Origin: an uncultured Clostridia bacterium
GTDB lineage: Bacteria > Bacillota > Clostridia > Peptostreptococcales > Anaerovoracaceae
Length of the DNA stretch: 19,482 nt
Assembly (NCBI GenBank): GCA_938034165.1
Contig: CALHKP010000070.1
Span: forward strand, 1-19,482
Direction: 5' to 3'
Shown here piece after piece: positions 6,833-14,564 of this stretch; the stretch's first letter is position 1; each line of letters opens with the position of its first letter. The notes beneath the pieces were generated by a model that saw nothing but the letters and a program-made list of their open reading frames with translations, was not told where the DNA came from and searched no databases. Both the position numbers and the translations under genes were made by a program.

Positions 6833-8359
6833 ATGCAGCAGGTAAAAATATTTGATACAACTTTGAGAGACGGAGAACAGTCCCCGGGTTGCAGCATGAA
6901 TCTAAAAGAAAAAATTGAAGTCGCAAAATGTCTGGAACAGATGAAGGTAGATGTCATAGAAGCGGGATTCGCCATTTCCTCGCCGGGAGATTTCGAATCG
7001 GTAAGTACAGTAGCAAAGCTGATAAAGGATTGTTCAGTGGCTTCTTTGGCAAGAGCAACAACAAAGGATATAGACGTTGCATGGGATGCAGTTAAACATG
7101 CTGTGGACCCAAGAATCCATCTGTTCATTGCAACTTCTCCACTCCACATGGAGTACAAACTTAAGATGACACCGGAGCAGGTTATAGAAAAAACAGCAGC
7201 CATGGTAAAACATGCGAGAAAATACTGCTCAAACATAGAATTTTCGGCAGAAGATGCAACAAGAAGTGATGTTGAATTCCTTGCAAAGGTAGTTGACACT
7301 GCAATCAGAAACGGTGCGAATGTAATCAACCTTCCTGACACTGTAGGTTATACAACACCTGAAGAAATGAGACATCTGATAGAATATATGATAAGAAATG
7401 TCGAGAATGCAGACAAAGTTGAGTTCTCGGTTCACTGCCATAACGACCTTGGTATGGCAGTGGCAAACTCACTTGCAGGCGTTCTTGGCGGAGCAAGACA
7501 GATTGAATGCACAATAAACGGTCTTGGAGAAAGAGCCGGAAACACATCCCTCGAAGAAGTGGTTATGGCAATGAAAACAAGAGCCGACGCACTTGATTTG
7601 ACTACAGGAATAGATACAACAAAGATTTACAGAGCCAGCAAGACTGTATACAATATAATCGGTCAGACACCTTCGCTGACAAAGCCTATAGTGGGTAAGA
7701 ACGCTTTTGCTCACGAATCCGGAATCCATCAGCATGGAGTGCTTGCAAACAAGCAGACTTACGAAATTCTGACACCGGAATCCATAGGAATTACAGCGAA
7801 TAATATAGTGCTGGGAAAACATTCCGGAAAACACGCATTCAAAGACCACATAGAGGCTATGGGTTACGAGCTTTCGGATGAAGAACTTGTAAGATGCTTT
7901 GATGAGTTCAAAGTAGTCTGCGACAAGAAAAAGACTATAGATGATGCGGATATCGAAGCTATAATCATGCATAACAGTGCAGAGGAAGTTGAAGCCCAGG
8001 AACAGGGCTATCAGCTGGATTGGTTCTCGGTTCACACAAGCAACTTCACTACAGCAACAAGCACAGTGAGCCTAATCAAAGACGGCGAAAAATACGAAGC
8101 CGTGGCATTGGGAGACGGACCTGTGGACTCATCTTATAAGGCAATAGATGCAATCATAAAACCGAGAGAACATACCTTTGATATATACACAATTAACTCA
8201 ACATCAGAAGGTAAAGATACACTTGGTCACGTAGTAGTCAAACTGACTGCAGACAACCGCACATACATGGGCAAAGGCCTTTCGACAGACGTTATACAAG
8301 CCAGCATTCTGGCATATCTGCAGGCACTGAACAAGTTACAGAGAGCACAGAAACAGTAG
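6833..8359 (+). CDS. leuA: 2-isopropylmalate synthase
   Basis: This enzyme condenses 2-ketoisovalerate with acetyl-CoA, the committed step of leucine synthesis, and is normally inhibited by leucine. The 508-residue protein has the DRE-TIM metallolyase motif DTTLRDGEQSPG (Arg12, Asp13), metal-binding HCHNDLG (His201, His203) and GLGERAGN. It also has the subdomain with FAHESGIHQHG and the C-terminal regulatory LeuA dimer domain (from about 385, including GDGPVDSSYKAID). The ATG at 6833 gives the standard family N-terminus. The in-frame GTG at 6821 lies only one base after the GAGGAG site. It starts the leuA-leuC-leuD-leuB block. Confidence 0.96.
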   Translation: MQQVKIFDTTLRDGEQSPGCSMNLKEKIEVAKCLEQMKVDVIEAGFAISSPGDFESVSTVAKLIKDCSVASLARATTKDIDVAWDAVKHAVDPRIHLFIATSPLHMEYKLKMTPEQVIEKTAAMVKHARKYCSNIEFSAEDATRSDVEFLAKVVDTAIRNGANVINLPDTVGYTTPEEMRHLIEYMIRNVENADKVEFSVHCHNDLGMAVANSLAGVLGGARQIECTINGLGERAGNTSLEEVVMAMKTRADALDLTTGIDTTKIYRASKTVYNIIGQTPSLTKPIVGKNAFAHESGIHQHGVLANKQTYEILTPESIGITANNIVLGKHSGKHAFKDHIEAMGYELSDEELVRCFDEFKVVCDKKKTIDDADIEAIIMHNSAEEVEAQEQGYQLDWFSVHTSNFTTATSTVSLIKDGEKYEAVALGDGPVDSSYKAIDAIIKPREHTFDIYTINSTSEGKDTLGHVVVKLTADNRTYMGKGLSTDVIQASILAYLQALNKLQRAQKQ

Positions 8360-8372
8360 GGGGGATTTTGAA

Positions 8373-9650
8373 ATGGGAATGACAATGACACAAAAAATAT
8401 TAGCAGACCATGCAGGTCTTCCAAGTGTTGCTGCAGGAGATTTGATAGAGGCAAAAGTGGATATCGTTTTGGGAAATGATATCACAGGACCTGTTGCAAT
8501 AGGCGTGTTTGATGATGCAGGTTTCACAAAGGTCTTTGATAAGGACAGAGTTGTTCTGGTGCTGGATCACTATACACCATGTAAAGACATCAAGTCAGCT
8601 CAGCTTTGCGCTATCGCGAGAAACTTTGCCAAAAGATTTGACTTAACACATTTCTACGATGTAGGCAGAGTAGGAATAGAGCATGCTTTGCTTCCTGAAC
8701 AGGGAGCAGTTGGGCCCGGAGACTGCATAATCGGTGCGGATTCACACACATGCACATATGGCGCATTGGGAGCATTTTCCACAGGTGTGGGCTCCACAGA
8801 TATGGCTGCGGGCATGGCGATGGGTGAAAACTGGTTCAAAGTTCCGGCTGCAATCAAAGTTGTACTGAAGGGAAAAATGACAGGCTGCGTAAGCGGAAAA
8901 GATGTAATTCTTCATCTGATTGGAGAAATTGGCGTTGACGGAGCCCTATATAAATCATTGGAATTCACAGGCGAAGGCGTTTCTTCACTGAGCATGGACG
9001 ACCGTTTTACTATTGCAAATATGGCAATAGAAGCAGGAGCAAAGAACGGAATTTTTCCTGTGGATGAAAAAACACTTGAATATGTAAAAAATCGCTTTGA
9101 AAGAGAAGTCAAAGTGTTTACAGCTGATGACGATGCTGAATATGAGCAGGTCATCGAAATAGATTTGGACAAATTAAGACCTACGGTATCTATGCCGCAT
9201 CTTCCTTCTAATACGAAGACTGTTGATGAGGTAAGGGGACTTCCTATAGACCAGGTTGTAATAGGTTCATGTACTAACGGAAGAATTTCGGATATGAGAG
9301 CCGCTGCAGAGGTTCTGAAAGGAAGAACTGTAGCAGACGGAGTAAGATGCATTGTAATTCCTGCAACTCAGGAAATCTACATGCAGTGCATTTCAGAAGG
9401 CCTTGCAGAGATATTTATCGAAGCTGGATGTGCAATATCCACACCTACATGCGGACCTTGCCTTGGCGGTCACATGGGAATCATGAGCGAAGGGGAAAGA
9501 GCCGTAGCAACAACAAACAGAAATTTCCTTGGCCGTATGGGTCATGTGGAAAGTGAAGTTATTCTTGCAAGCCCTGCAGTTGCAGCTGCTTCTGCTGTGG
9601 CAGGAAGCGTTGCGCTTCCGGAAGATCTTAAGGAGGTATCAGCATGCTGA
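8373..9650 (+). CDS. leuC: 3-isopropylmalate dehydratase large subunit
   Basis: Together with LeuD it isomerises 2-isopropylmalate to 3-isopropylmalate through an aconitase-type [4Fe-4S] cluster. At 425 residues it belongs to the shorter LeuC form found in many anaerobes and archaea. The three cluster cysteines are visible: Cys300 in IGSCTNGRISD, and Cys360 and Cys363 in TCGPCLGGHMG. Further landmarks are GADSHTCTYGALGAFSTGVGSTD and the NRNFLGRMGH stretch. A run of six Gs at 8359-8364 just before the ATG probably serves as binding site. In-frame ATGs at 8379 and 8385 are possible alternative starts. The stop overlaps the leuD start (ATGCTGA). Confidence 0.96.
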   Translation: MGMTMTQKILADHAGLPSVAAGDLIEAKVDIVLGNDITGPVAIGVFDDAGFTKVFDKDRVVLVLDHYTPCKDIKSAQLCAIARNFAKRFDLTHFYDVGRVGIEHALLPEQGAVGPGDCIIGADSHTCTYGALGAFSTGVGSTDMAAGMAMGENWFKVPAAIKVVLKGKMTGCVSGKDVILHLIGEIGVDGALYKSLEFTGEGVSSLSMDDRFTIANMAIEAGAKNGIFPVDEKTLEYVKNRFEREVKVFTADDDAEYEQVIEIDLDKLRPTVSMPHLPSNTKTVDEVRGLPIDQVVIGSCTNGRISDMRAAAEVLKGRTVADGVRCIVIPATQEIYMQCISEGLAEIFIEAGCAISTPTCGPCLGGHMGIMSEGERAVATTNRNFLGRMGHVESEVILASPAVAAASAVAGSVALPEDLKEVSAC

Positions 9651-10141
9651 AGGGAAATGTTTTCAAATTTGGAGATAATATAGACACCGATGTTATAATT
9701 CCGGCAAGATACCTCAATGCACCGTCTCCGGAGGAACTTGCAAAGCACTGTATGGAAGATATTGATGATTCTTTTGTTAACAAAGTGCAAAAAGGTGATA
9801 TAATGGTAGGCGGTTATAATTTCGGATGCGGTTCATCCAGAGAACATGCGCCGGTTGCCATTCAGGCCAGCGGTGTATCTTGTGTAATAGCCGCAAGCTT
9901 CGCAAGAATCTTTTACAGAAATGCCATCAATATAGGTTTTCCTATTCTTGAATGTCCTGAAGCCGCAGCAAAGATAAAGGAAGGCGATGTGGTAAGTGTG
10001 GATCCCGAAACAGGCGTGATAAAGGACGAAACTACGGGAGAGACTTTTCAGGCAATGCCGTTTCCTGCCTTTATTCAGAACATAATCGAAAAAGGCGGGC
10101 TGCTGAAATATCTTAAGGACAAGCAGGATAAGGAGGACTAA
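9644..10141 (+). CDS. leuD: 3-isopropylmalate dehydratase small subunit
   Basis: This 165-residue swivel-domain subunit completes the LeuCD isomerase. It carries the family motifs GNVFKFGDNIDTDVIIPARYL at the N-terminus, GCGSSREHAPVAIQASG in the middle and FARIFYRNAINIGFP. The ATG is embedded in the last codons of leuC (7-bp overlap) with AAGGAGG in the leuC coding sequence, so the two subunits are translationally coupled for equal amounts. leuB starts 2 bp after its stop. Confidence 0.96.
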   Translation: MLKGNVFKFGDNIDTDVIIPARYLNAPSPEELAKHCMEDIDDSFVNKVQKGDIMVGGYNFGCGSSREHAPVAIQASGVSCVIAASFARIFYRNAINIGFPILECPEAAAKIKEGDVVSVDPETGVIKDETTGETFQAMPFPAFIQNIIEKGGLLKYLKDKQDKED

Positions 10142-10143
10142 GA

Positions 10144-11220
10144 ATGAAGTTTCGCATAGCACTTGTAAAAGGTGACGGGATAGGTCCCGAAATTGTTGAG
10201 AGCGCTGTTGAAGTTCTCAAAAAAGTAGAAGAAAAATTCGATTGTGAGTTTGAATTTCAGGAATACTTAGCGGGAGGATGTGCATATGACAAGTATGGAA
10301 TTCCTCTTCCGGAAGAAACTGTAGAGGGCTGCAAAAACAGTGACAGTGTGCTTCTGGGTGCTGTGGGAGGTCCGAAGTGGGACGATGTTCCAAACGAACT
10401 GAGACCCGAAAAGGCTTTGCTGGGTCTGAGAGGGGCGCTTGGTCTTTATACCAACCTTCGTCCGGCAAAGATATATCCTGCGCTTATGGGGGCCTGCACA
10501 CTTAGACCTGATATAGTAGAGAAGGGATTCGATCTTGTAATCGTAAGAGAACTTACCGGAGGTATTTACTTTGGTGAGAGAGGAAACCGCGAAGGTGAAT
10601 TCGGCGAGGAAGCATATGATACGGAATGCTACAGCAAGATGGAAGTTGAGAGAATCGCAAGAGTTGCCTTTGAGACTGCAAGAAAGAGAAGAAAAAATCT
10701 TATCAGCATAGATAAGGCAAATGTTCTTGCAAGCTCCAGACTCTGGAGAAAGACAGTTCACGAAGTTGCGGAAGAATATCCGGATGTACAAGTTGAAGAC
10801 ATGTATGTGGACAATGCAGCAATGCAGCTTGTTCGAGAACCTTCCAGATTTGACGTAGCTGTTACATCGAATATGTTCGGAGATATTTTGTCCGATGAGG
10901 CTTCTCAGATTACGGGCTCTATAGGGCTTCTGCCATCTGCTTCTCTGGGAGACAGCAAGTGCGGAATGTATGAGCCTATTCATGGTTCGGCTCCTGATAT
11001 AGCGGGAACGGGAAGGGCAAATCCAATGGCGACGATTTTATCCGCAGCTATGATGCTGAGATATTCTTTTGATTTGGAAGAAGAAGCGGACTGCATAGAA
11101 AATGCGGTGAATCGTGTACTGGACGAGGGATACCGCACAGCAGACCTGATTGGAAGCGGAAATCCGGATGACGCACTCTCCTGCAGAGAAATTACCGAAA
11201 AAATAATCGAAAGACTGTAA
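10144..11220 (+). CDS. leuB: 3-isopropylmalate dehydrogenase
   Basis: It oxidises and decarboxylates 3-isopropylmalate to 2-ketoisocaproate with NAD+. The 358 residues fit the family. Visible are the N-terminal GDGIGPEIVESAVEVLKK, the substrate-binding arginines in ALLGLRGALGLYTNLRPAK, VIVRELTGGIYFGERG, and the metal-binding NMFGDILSDEASQITGS. The NAD-binding GSAPDIAGTGRANPMATILSAAMML follows. A strong AAGGAGG precedes the ATG and overlaps the leuD end. The only step left to leucine is transamination by the next gene. Confidence 0.97.
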   Translation: MKFRIALVKGDGIGPEIVESAVEVLKKVEEKFDCEFEFQEYLAGGCAYDKYGIPLPEETVEGCKNSDSVLLGAVGGPKWDDVPNELRPEKALLGLRGALGLYTNLRPAKIYPALMGACTLRPDIVEKGFDLVIVRELTGGIYFGERGNREGEFGEEAYDTECYSKMEVERIARVAFETARKRRKNLISIDKANVLASSRLWRKTVHEVAEEYPDVQVEDMYVDNAAMQLVREPSRFDVAVTSNMFGDILSDEASQITGSIGLLPSASLGDSKCGMYEPIHGSAPDIAGTGRANPMATILSAAMMLRYSFDLEEEADCIENAVNRVLDEGYRTADLIGSGNPDDALSCREITEKIIERL

Positions 11221-11240
11221 CAAATACTAAGGAGGAAAAA

Positions 11241-12302
11241 ATGCTGGATATAAAAGTAGTTAAAACAGAAAATCCAAAAGAAAAACCAACAGGCAAACTG
11301 GGATTCGGAAAAATTTTTACTGACCACATGTTTGTCATGGATTATACAAGAGGAAAGGGTTGGCACGATGCTAGAATCGTACCTTATCAGGATATTACTC
11401 TTTCACCTTCAAGCATGGTTTTCCACTACGGACAGGAAATGTTCGAAGGACTTAAGGCATACAAAGGTGAAGACGGAAAAGCTTATCTTTTCAGACCTGA
11501 CATGAATGCAAAAAGAGCGAATGCTTCAAACGAAAGACTGTGCATTCCACAGATTCCGGAAGAAGATTTTGTTCAGGCAATCAGAGAACTGGTAAAGGTT
11601 GATGAGGATTGGATACCTACAGAACCGGGAACTTCACTGTATGTGAGACCTTTTGTTATTGCAACAGAACCGTTCCTGGGGGTAGATGTTTCTGAAACTT
11701 TTATGTTCATCGTAATCCTTTCTCCTAGCGGAGCGTATTATGAACATGGTCTGGAGCCGGTTGGAATCTGGATCGAAGACGACTACGTAAGAGCAGTTAG
11801 AGGAGGCATGGGTTTTGCCAAGACAGGGGGAAACTATGCGGCTAGTCTTGCAGCTCAGGTTAAGGCACACGACGACGGATATTCACAGGTTCTGTGGCTT
11901 GACGGCGTAGAAAGAAAATATATAGAAGAAGTCGGAGCAATGAACATATTCTTCAAAATCGACGGTAAAATTGTTACACCTATGTTAAACGGAAGCATTC
12001 TGCCGGGTATCACAAGAAATTCAGTTATTCAGCTATGCAAAGATATGGGATACGAAGTTGAAGAAAGAAAGGTATCTGTTGACGAGCTTCTGGAAGCCCA
12101 GAAAGCGGGAAAACTGGAAGAAGTATTCGGTTCCGGAACAGCAGCTGTAATTTCACCTGTAGGAAAACTTCGTTACAAAGACGACGTAATGACAATCGGT
12201 GATGGTACAATTGGCGAACTGAGCCAGAAACTGTATGATACAGTTACAGGAATCCAGCTGGGCAAATTAGAAGACAAATTCGGCTGGAGAGTAGAAATCT
12301 AA
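11241..12302 (+). CDS. ilvE: Branched-chain amino acid aminotransferase (class IV PLP enzyme)
   Basis: It transfers the amino group from glutamate to the keto acids of valine, leucine and isoleucine. At 353 residues it is the long BCAT form, like the eukaryotic and Bacillus enzymes, not the about 300-residue E. coli form. The PLP-binding Lys226 sits in DGVERKYIEEVGAMN. Other landmarks are SSMVFHYGQEMFEGLKAYKG, SLYVRPFVIATEPFLGV, GGNYAASLAAQ and the phosphate-binding GSILPGITRNS. AAGGAGG lies 6 nt before the ATG. It is the last gene of the operon, ending 8 bp before the terminator. Confidence 0.96.
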   Translation: MLDIKVVKTENPKEKPTGKLGFGKIFTDHMFVMDYTRGKGWHDARIVPYQDITLSPSSMVFHYGQEMFEGLKAYKGEDGKAYLFRPDMNAKRANASNERLCIPQIPEEDFVQAIRELVKVDEDWIPTEPGTSLYVRPFVIATEPFLGVDVSETFMFIVILSPSGAYYEHGLEPVGIWIEDDYVRAVRGGMGFAKTGGNYAASLAAQVKAHDDGYSQVLWLDGVERKYIEEVGAMNIFFKIDGKIVTPMLNGSILPGITRNSVIQLCKDMGYEVEERKVSVDELLEAQKAGKLEEVFGSGTAAVISPVGKLRYKDDVMTIGDGTIGELSQKLYDTVTGIQLGKLEDKFGWRVEI

Positions 12303-12310
12303 AAGAATTA

Positions 12311-12359
12311 AAAAAGGAGCACAGCTTGCGGAAAACGTCCGCTTGAGGTGCTCCTTTTT
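12311..12359. terminator. Bidirectional intrinsic terminator after ilvE
   Basis: AAAAAGGAGCAC (12311-12322) pairs with GTGCTCCTTTTT (12348-12359), with an inner GCGGA/TCCGC helix (12328-12332 with 12338-12342). The A- and T-runs give a U-tail in either direction, serving both ilvE and the convergent HD-domain gene that ends 3 bp away. Confidence 0.88.
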
Positions 12360-12361
12360 GC

Positions 12362-12931
12362 TTACTGCATTTTTTCGTTTATTTCGTCTTCGCAATGTTG
12401 CATTGCTTCCAGTGCTTCGGTGAGAAGCTGATCAAGTTCCCAGCCCAGCTGCTCAGCACCCTGTTTGATTATGTCACGGCTGCAGCCTGCTGCAAATTTC
12501 TTGTCTTTGAATTTTTTCTTCAGCGATTTAAGTTCCATGTCCTTGGTGCTCTTGGATGGTCTCATAAGAGCAGCTGCACCGATTAAACCTGTAAGTTCAT
12601 CAACAGCAAACAGGATTTTTTCCATTTCGTGTTCAGGTTCCACATCGACGCAGATTCCGTATCCGTGGGAAACAATGGCATGAATCATGGCATCTTCTAT
12701 ACCTGCTTCCGTCAGAAGTTCAGGTGCTTTCTTGCAGTGTTCTTCAGGCCACATCTCAAAGTCAATGTCGTGAAGCAGTCCGCAGATTGCCCAAAATTCC
12801 TTTTCATCTTCATATCCGTGTTTTTCTGCCAGATATCTCATAACACATTCCAGAGTAACCCCATGCTGGATATGAAATTCTTCCTTATTGTACTTCTTCA
12901 AAAGTTCAAACGCTTCGTCTCTTGTAATCAT
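12362..12931 (-). CDS. HD-domain hydrolase-like protein
   Basis: This 189-residue soluble protein has the metal-binding signature of HD phosphohydrolases: His23 in HIQHGVTLE, His54-Asp55 in CGLLHDIDFE, further histidines near 84-89 (IHAIVSHGYG) and Asp111 in AVDELTG. Such proteins cleave phosphate esters or nucleotides, but the substrate is not predictable here. I chose the ATG at 12931 because AGGGGGAAAG precedes it on the minus strand. A longer frame begins with a TTG at 13006 inside the upstream gene. It lies 13 bp downstream of the class II aldolase-type gene and should share its transcript. Confidence 0.8.
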   Translation of the reverse strand: MITRDEAFELLKKYNKEEFHIQHGVTLECVMRYLAEKHGYEDEKEFWAICGLLHDIDFEMWPEEHCKKAPELLTEAGIEDAMIHAIVSHGYGICVDVEPEHEMEKILFAVDELTGLIGAAALMRPSKSTKDMELKSLKKKFKDKKFAAGCSRDIIKQGAEQLGWELDQLLTEALEAMQHCEDEINEKMQ

Positions 12932-12944
12932 TTTACTTTCCCCC

Positions 12945-13976
12945 TTATTTCTTTTGTTTTGAATATTTCTTGCAGTAGACATAGTGCATATATGCCGAGT
13001 CTGCAAAACTCAATCGTTTCTTTTCCCTTGAGAGCGAGGTGTGAATGTTTGCTACTGCAGCCTTGTGCATCAATATTTTCAGCGCTTCAAGGTCTTCTGC
13101 GTTTTCGGCTCTTACGGCGATGCCTGTTCCCGGAACAAGAATTGCCGGATATTTGGACATTTTCTTGAGAATTGCTTCCCCTGCAGATTCGCTCGAATCA
13201 AAGCCTTTTGCAAGGGGTGCTTTGTGTCCCACCATCTGAGCCATATCGTCCAACTGTGCAGTTATGCCTCTTGAATTCTCTGATATAAATACAGCCTGCG
13301 GAGTTTGCACAACATCCGAAAACTTGTAGTTTGTCTGTAAAAGCTGTCTGAGATTTTCGCCCTTTGCAAGAGCTTCGTCTGTTACCTCATATTCCGGAAC
13401 TGATTTGCAGTTTCGTTCACATATTTTTTCCAGCAGCAGAGCCTTATGCATAGTGTCTTTGCTGTCTTTTCCTGCCACAAGCACTCCGTGGTGCGCCATC
13501 AAAATTGTATGGGCACCTGTTTCCAAAGCTTTTCGAACCGCATCTTCCAGGGTTTTGCTTCCCGGAAGTCCGTAAGAGGCCAGGGCGATACCACCCAAGG
13601 CTTCTGATTCTTCCGGTGTGATATCTAGCGTGTCAAAACCGCACAGACCTATTGCTGTTGCATATGTCTGGTGGGTATGAACAACAAAGTCTACATCCGG
13701 AAATATTTCGTATGCTGCCTTGTGCACCAGTTTTTCCCCTGATGGCTTGTACTGACCTGTCCAGCGACCGCTTTTGTAATCGAGAATTGGCAGATCATCG
13801 TTGTTTAGAGAGCGGTAGTCAAGGCCGCTTGGAGTTATAATAATTCTGCTGCCATCAAGCCTTCCGCTGATGTTTCCCCAAGTCCTTGCCACAAGCTCTG
13901 TATCTAATAATTTCAGACCGGTTTCTATAACCTGATGTCTGAGAAATTTTTCCTTTTCTTTTAAAGTTTCGCTCAT
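12945..13976 (-). CDS. Class II aldolase/adducin-family protein with C-terminal extension
   Basis: The first 200 or so residues of this 343-residue protein form a class II aldolase/adducin domain. Visible are RTWGNISGRL (Asn35), ITPSGLDY, and the acid Glu81 in PSGEKLVHKAAY. The zinc ligands are His100 and His102 (HTHQTYAT) and His162 in MAHHGVLVAG. These residues suggest an active sugar-phosphate (fuculose- or ribulose-phosphate-like) aldolase or epimerase, but the exact substrate is open. Residues about 215-343 resemble a partial second copy of the fold, with PGTGIAVRAENAEDLEALKILMHK, as in bifunctional-looking members of the family. GAGG lies about 8 nt before the ATG. It is the first gene of a two-gene unit with the HD protein. 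Confidence 0.8.
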   Translation of the reverse strand: MSETLKEKEKFLRHQVIETGLKLLDTELVARTWGNISGRLDGSRIIITPSGLDYRSLNNDDLPILDYKSGRWTGQYKPSGEKLVHKAAYEIFPDVDFVVHTHQTYATAIGLCGFDTLDITPEESEALGGIALASYGLPGSKTLEDAVRKALETGAHTILMAHHGVLVAGKDSKDTMHKALLLEKICERNCKSVPEYEVTDEALAKGENLRQLLQTNYKFSDVVQTPQAVFISENSRGITAQLDDMAQMVGHKAPLAKGFDSSESAGEAILKKMSKYPAILVPGTGIAVRAENAEDLEALKILMHKAAVANIHTSLSREKKRLSFADSAYMHYVYCKKYSKQKK

Positions 13977-14007
13977 ATATTTACCTCGTAAAATTTCCTA
14001 CAAAAGA

Positions 14008-14035
14008 AGTATAACACCATGAAAAGAGAAGTCAA
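14008..14035 (-). promoter_or_regulatory. Promoter of the aldolase-HD gene pair
   Basis: On the minus strand TTGACT (14035-14030) and TATACT (14013-14008) are separated by 16 nt, about 30 bp upstream of the aldolase-type start. It diverges from the cobalamin riboswitch unit. Confidence 0.6.
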
Positions 14036-14107
14036 GATGGAGCAGAGCTGTGAATTTTAATGTGAACTTTTTGTCAGGGTCTTTAAAAAATAAATTTTTT
14101 AATGTAC

Positions 14108-14376
14108 ACTAATAAGGTGTAGAATTTAATATCGCTTTGTGTTCCCCGTGCAAGATTTGTGTGGGGCTAAGATGGAAGCAGGTGAAAGACCTGCACGGAA
14201 TCCGCCGCTGTAAACAGGGAGGTTGTTTTCATTAGGCCATTGGACATCGAGACGATTATGCGATTCAAAGCGCAAGTAAGCAGATGAGTCGGAGTTTAGG
14301 GGTATCGAGATGTCTGAGAAGGCGAAAACAGCTGATGATTTGTAAGTCAGAAAACATGCACATTAGTCGGAGAATT
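14108..14376 (+). promoter_or_regulatory. Cobalamin (adenosyl-/methylcobalamin-type) riboswitch aptamer
   Basis: The conserved blocks of cobalamin riboswitches are recognisable in order. A GGAA is followed by GCAGGTGAAAGACCTGC (14178-14194). Next come ACGG and CCGCCGCTGTAA (B12-box, about 14195-14213), then GCCATTGG. Further on are CTGAGAAGGC, GATGATTTGTAAGTCAG and AACATGCAC near 14360. ACTAAT (14108-14113) with ATTAGT (14362-14367) may close P1, but the exact 5' boundary is uncertain. It lies between the divergent aldolase unit and the large secreted protein gene, with a terminator downstream, so cobalamin binding is expected to switch the gene off. I see no clear -10/-35 pair for it in 14040-14107. 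Confidence 0.93.
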
Positions 14377-14429
14377 TGTTGCAAGCTTAGGATGGAGCAT
14401 GCGGCAATCAGATATATTGGCAGAAAACG

Positions 14430-14474
14430 GGCTGCAAGAACTTGGTGAAATCCATGTTTTTGGCAGTCTTTTTT
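14430..14474 (+). terminator. Riboswitch expression-platform terminator
   Basis: GGCTGCAAGAACTTGG (14430-14445) pairs with CCATGTTTTTGGCAGTC (14452-14468), with one bulge, one mismatch and two G-U pairs, around the loop TGAAAT. Six Ts (14469-14474) follow. It is 55 bp downstream of the aptamer and 90 bp before the coding start, which indicates control at the level of transcription termination. Confidence 0.85.
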
Positions 14475-14564
14475 GTTTCAAAAAACGGAGAGAAGCGCGA
14501 TCGAAAATTCTTAAACAAAGCAAAGACGATTTTTATCGTTAGTTTGAAGAAAGGAAGAAAGCGA

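Noticed and set aside
10267..10983. 238-codon open frame on the minus strand inside leuB
   Set aside because: Antisense to leuB, no recognisable motif, composition typical of a shadow.
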